A stretch of DNA of 64,000 nt from Aerococcaceae bacterium NML190073 (GTDB lineage Bacteria > Bacillota > Bacilli > Lactobacillales > Aerococcaceae). Positions 61,452 to 64,000 of the stretch are shown one piece after another (the stretch's first letter is position 1; each line of letters starts with the position of its first letter). Made by a program: the position numbers and the translations under genes. The notes beneath the pieces are model-generated. The model saw only the letters and a program-made list of their open reading frames with translations, was not told the origin of the DNA and made no database searches. The stretch lies in the NCBI GenBank assembly GCA_026131555.1, contig JAMXJH010000006.1, forward strand, positions 1 through 64,000, in the 5' to 3' direction.

Positions 61452-63884
61452 TTACGGTTTGTCCAGATTCAAGCTGCCCGTGATTAAATCGGTTTTAGGT
61501 GATACTTTCCAAACGTCACCGGCATAACGCAAAATCGTATAGTCAGATGAAAACTTCCCTGAGTTCGCAATGTTGTTGACAGCAACTTTTGCCCATTCAG
61601 TCGGTTGTTTGTATAATTCATCCGCTCTCATTTGCGCTTCGTAGAAGCTTGGATAATCTTTCAGTAAGAAGTACTCATCGTTGTAATTCACTAAAGAATC
61701 AAAGATGTCTTGCCCTTCATTCTCAATATTCGGAATCGTGCCGTCAATCAAAGTATCCAAGATACGATGAATACGTGGATCACGTTCGTAAATATCACGT
61801 GAATTATAAGTACCACGTTCTCTCAATTCTTGTACTTCTTCAGCTGTCATACCGAACAGGAAGATATTATCTTCGCCAACCAGATCATTGATTTCCACAT
61901 TAGCTCCGTCTAAAGTTGCCATTGTCACAGCTCCGTTTGCCATTAACTTCATATTTGACGTTCCGGACGCTTCCTTCCCTGCTAGAGAAATTTGCTCTGA
62001 CAAATTAGCTGCCGGAATAATCAATTCCGCTAGGGAAACACCGTAATTTTCGACAAAGACAATCTTAATCATGTCATTCAATGAAACATCATTGTTAATC
62101 AAATCTGCCAAGGCATTGATTAACTTAATGATTTGCTTAGCGTAATAGTAGCTCGGTGCCGCCTTTGCCCCGAAGATGAAGACGCGCTTAGCAAATGGCG
62201 TTTCCGGATTGTCCTTTAGTTGTAAGTAACGGTCAATAATATGCATCACTTGCAATAACTGCCGCTTATAGGCGTGCAATCGTTTAATCTGCACATCAAA
62301 CATTGCCTTCGGATCAATCGTAATGCCCATCTTCTTCTCGACAAAGTCCGCAAACCGTTCTTTGTTAGCAACTTTTACTTCAATCAATTGGTTCAACACT
62401 TTCTCGTCATTATGGAAAGCGCGCAATAAATGCATTTCCTTAGGTTGGAAACGCCAATCCGTTCCGATGACTTCATCCAATACTCGACTTAGACGCTCAT
62501 TCGCTAACTGCACCCAGCGACGATGCGTTACCCCATTCGTCTTATTATTGAATTTGAATGGATAAATCGTCTTGAAATCACGCAAAGTATAGTGTTCCAA
62601 AATTTCCGTATGTAATTTTGCGACACCATTCACACTGTGGCTGGCGATAATTGCCAAGTTTGCCATCAGCACTTGATCACCATGAATCGGTGCAGTTTTG
62701 TACGCTAATTCTGCGCCGTAAAGTTCGGTTTTTTCTTCAATATGACGACGATTGATTTCCGCAATAATTTGGGCAATGCGCGGCACCAAACTTTCAATCA
62801 TATAGAACGGCCAACGCTCCATCGCCTCCGCCAAAATCGTATGGTTGGTATAAGAAGTTGATTTCTTCGTAATATTCCACGCCTGTTCCCATGTCAAATC
62901 TTCTTCATCAATCAGAATGCGCATCAATTCCGGAATACAGAATGTTGGGTGCGTATCGTTGATATGAATCGCAATTTTTTCCGGGAAAAGACTCCATGGT
63001 AAATGCAATGATTTGTAGTAACGCATAATGGTTTGAATGCCGGCACTACACATAAAGTATTCTTGCTTCAAACGTAGCATACGTCCTTCATAGTTTGAGT
63101 CATCCGGGTATAAAACTTCCGTGATTTCTTTAATTTCTTGACGTTGCTCATTCGTTAAATACTTGGCTTCTTCATGATAAGGAATTTCCGCTGAGAATAG
63201 ACGTAAGTTGTTGACTACCCCATTGCGGTAACCGATTTGTGGTGTGTCGTAAGGAACTGCCAACACATCGAATGTATTCTCATAAACAGGCTTCAAATCG
63301 CCATTTTCGTTGGGTTGTAACCATACATTCCCTCCGAAACGAACGAGGACTGCTTTGGATTCTTTGCGCACTTCCCACGGATTCGGGTTGCGCAACCAGT
63401 TTTCCGGCAATTCAATTTGATACCCGTCGATGAATTTTTGCTTGAATAAACCGTAGCGGTAACGAATGCCTGTTCCGTTCCCCAAGATGCCCGTTGATGC
63501 CATTGAATCCATAAAGCAAGAGGCTAAACGTCCTAAACCACCGTTCCCCAGAGCCGGATCCACTTCAGCTTGTGCAATGGCTTCGAAATCCAAGCCCATC
63601 TCTGTTAGAGCAGTGCGTGCGGTATCCAACAAATCCATATTCAATAAATAACGTTTCAATTGTCTTCCCGGTAGAAATTCCATCGAGAAATAGTAAACTT
63701 GTTTCTGCTTATTGTCCAAAGTTTCTTGATTATACTTCACCCATTGATCTGTATAGAGGGAACGTAATAAATTACCTAAAGCTTGAAACTGCTCGATAGC
63801 GCTCCCTTTTTTGTATTGAATGGCGTACATATCTTCAAACTTCTTCTTATAGGCTTCCTTAAATTCTGCCACTGTTAATGTCAT
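61452..63884 (-). CDS. glgP: Glycogen phosphorylase
   Basis: An 810-residue glucan phosphorylase that releases glucose-1-phosphate from glycogen with PLP as cofactor. EFLPGRQLKRYLLNMDLLD, ALGNGGLGRLASCFMDSMAS and GTGIRYRYGLFKQ mark the N-terminal half. PLP is held by the Lys of EASGTSNMKLMANGAV (about residue 645). The ATG at 63884 is 12 nt after AAGGAG; a TTG at 63893 is only 3 nt away, so the start is not certain by three codons. It follows glgA by 25 nt and ends the glycogen operon with a terminator. Confidence 0.96.
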   Translation of the reverse strand: MTLTVAEFKEAYKKKFEDMYAIQYKKGSAIEQFQALGNLLRSLYTDQWVKYNQETLDNKQKQVYYFSMEFLPGRQLKRYLLNMDLLDTARTALTEMGLDFEAIAQAEVDPALGNGGLGRLASCFMDSMASTGILGNGTGIRYRYGLFKQKFIDGYQIELPENWLRNPNPWEVRKESKAVLVRFGGNVWLQPNENGDLKPVYENTFDVLAVPYDTPQIGYRNGVVNNLRLFSAEIPYHEEAKYLTNEQRQEIKEITEVLYPDDSNYEGRMLRLKQEYFMCSAGIQTIMRYYKSLHLPWSLFPEKIAIHINDTHPTFCIPELMRILIDEEDLTWEQAWNITKKSTSYTNHTILAEAMERWPFYMIESLVPRIAQIIAEINRRHIEEKTELYGAELAYKTAPIHGDQVLMANLAIIASHSVNGVAKLHTEILEHYTLRDFKTIYPFKFNNKTNGVTHRRWVQLANERLSRVLDEVIGTDWRFQPKEMHLLRAFHNDEKVLNQLIEVKVANKERFADFVEKKMGITIDPKAMFDVQIKRLHAYKRQLLQVMHIIDRYLQLKDNPETPFAKRVFIFGAKAAPSYYYAKQIIKLINALADLINNDVSLNDMIKIVFVENYGVSLAELIIPAANLSEQISLAGKEASGTSNMKLMANGAVTMATLDGANVEINDLVGEDNIFLFGMTAEEVQELRERGTYNSRDIYERDPRIHRILDTLIDGTIPNIENEGQDIFDSLVNYNDEYFLLKDYPSFYEAQMRADELYKQPTEWAKVAVNNIANSGKFSSDYTILRYAGDVWKVSPKTDLITGSLNLDKP

Positions 63885-63909
63885 GCGTAACAAAAACTCC
63901 TTCCGTCTC

Positions 63910-64000
63910 TTATTCTGAAAGCAATTCGCGATATAATGCGAGGTATTCTTGTGTCGGTACTGTCCAACTGAAGTCGCGACTCATCGCTTGTTTGACAAGT
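63910..64000 (-). CDS. glgA: Glycogen synthase, C-terminal end (partial)
   Basis: Only the last 29 codons are inside the window. The frame reads ...LVKQAMSRDFSWTVPTQEYLALYRELLSE and stops at TAA (63910-63912). A DFSW-x-YxxLY-type ending is typical of GlgA, and its position directly upstream of glgP matches the usual glgBCDAP order. The identification rests on this short tail and context. Confidence 0.75.
   Translation of the reverse strand, partial: LVKQAMSRDFSWTVPTQEYLALYRELLSE

Overview
The window looks like chromosomal DNA of a low-GC Gram-positive bacterium of the order Lactobacillales. Supporting evidence: a YSIRK signal peptide and an LPKTG sortase anchor, a CovRS/ArlRS-type two-component pair, a RexAB-type AddAB nuclease, a YidC lipoprotein, a tmRNA with an ALAA-ending tag, strong GGAGG ribosome binding sites and a Gram-positive LexA box. 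The family (for example Aerococcaceae or Carnobacteriaceae) cannot be fixed by reading alone. Most of the window is ordinary housekeeping sequence, and most genes are on the minus strand.

Layout. 1-9.3 kb: two large surface proteins (a Cna-type adhesin cut by the window edge and a cell-wall-anchored glycosidase) flank efp and an alcohol dehydrogenase. 9.5-11.1 kb: an oligopeptide-binding protein. 11.4-18.8 kb: addA-addB. 19-24.4 kb: recA, pgsA, rodZ and two M16-type proteins of the YmfF/YmfH kind. 24.6-31 kb: a nucleoside ABC transporter of the BMP/NupNOPQ type. Its binding-protein gene is separated from the permease/ATPase genes by 1.6 kb holding a nine-copy, GC-rich 41-bp tandem array and an opposite-strand DUF6261-like gene. 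31.3-40.7 kb: ftsK, an unknown membrane protein, yidC, acyP, the two-component system and uvrB. 40.9-48.4 kb: rpsT, a secreted serine hydrolase, holA, a class-I amidotransferase-like hydrolase with an apparently non-canonical start, a 51-residue membrane protein, a short GcvH-like protein, rodA, yihY, a histidine phosphatase and a HAD phosphatase. 48.4-50 kb: ssrA (tmRNA), then an ADP-ribosylglycohydrolase and a decayed-looking gap. 50.2-57.3 kb: a K+ channel, Cof-type phosphatase, DagK-like kinase, YfhO and a membrane GDPD. 57.4-64 kb: upp, a GNAT acetyltransferase, glyA, brnQ, glgP and the end of glgA.

Genes working together: addAB and recA (break repair, with recA under a LexA box); pgsA, yidC, ftsK, rodZ and rodA (membrane, division and cell shape); the BMP/NupOPQ transporter with upp (nucleoside and base salvage); glgA-glgP (glycogen turnover).

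Most unusual points: the 41-bp GC-rich array beside an apparently foreign gene inside the nucleoside transporter locus; two ABC substrate-binding proteins with no lipobox cysteine although a lipobox protein (YidC) is encoded nearby; a likely CTG start codon; and two promoter- or RBS-supported small ORFs below the usual size cut-off. All identifications are by eye from motifs; no database search was run.
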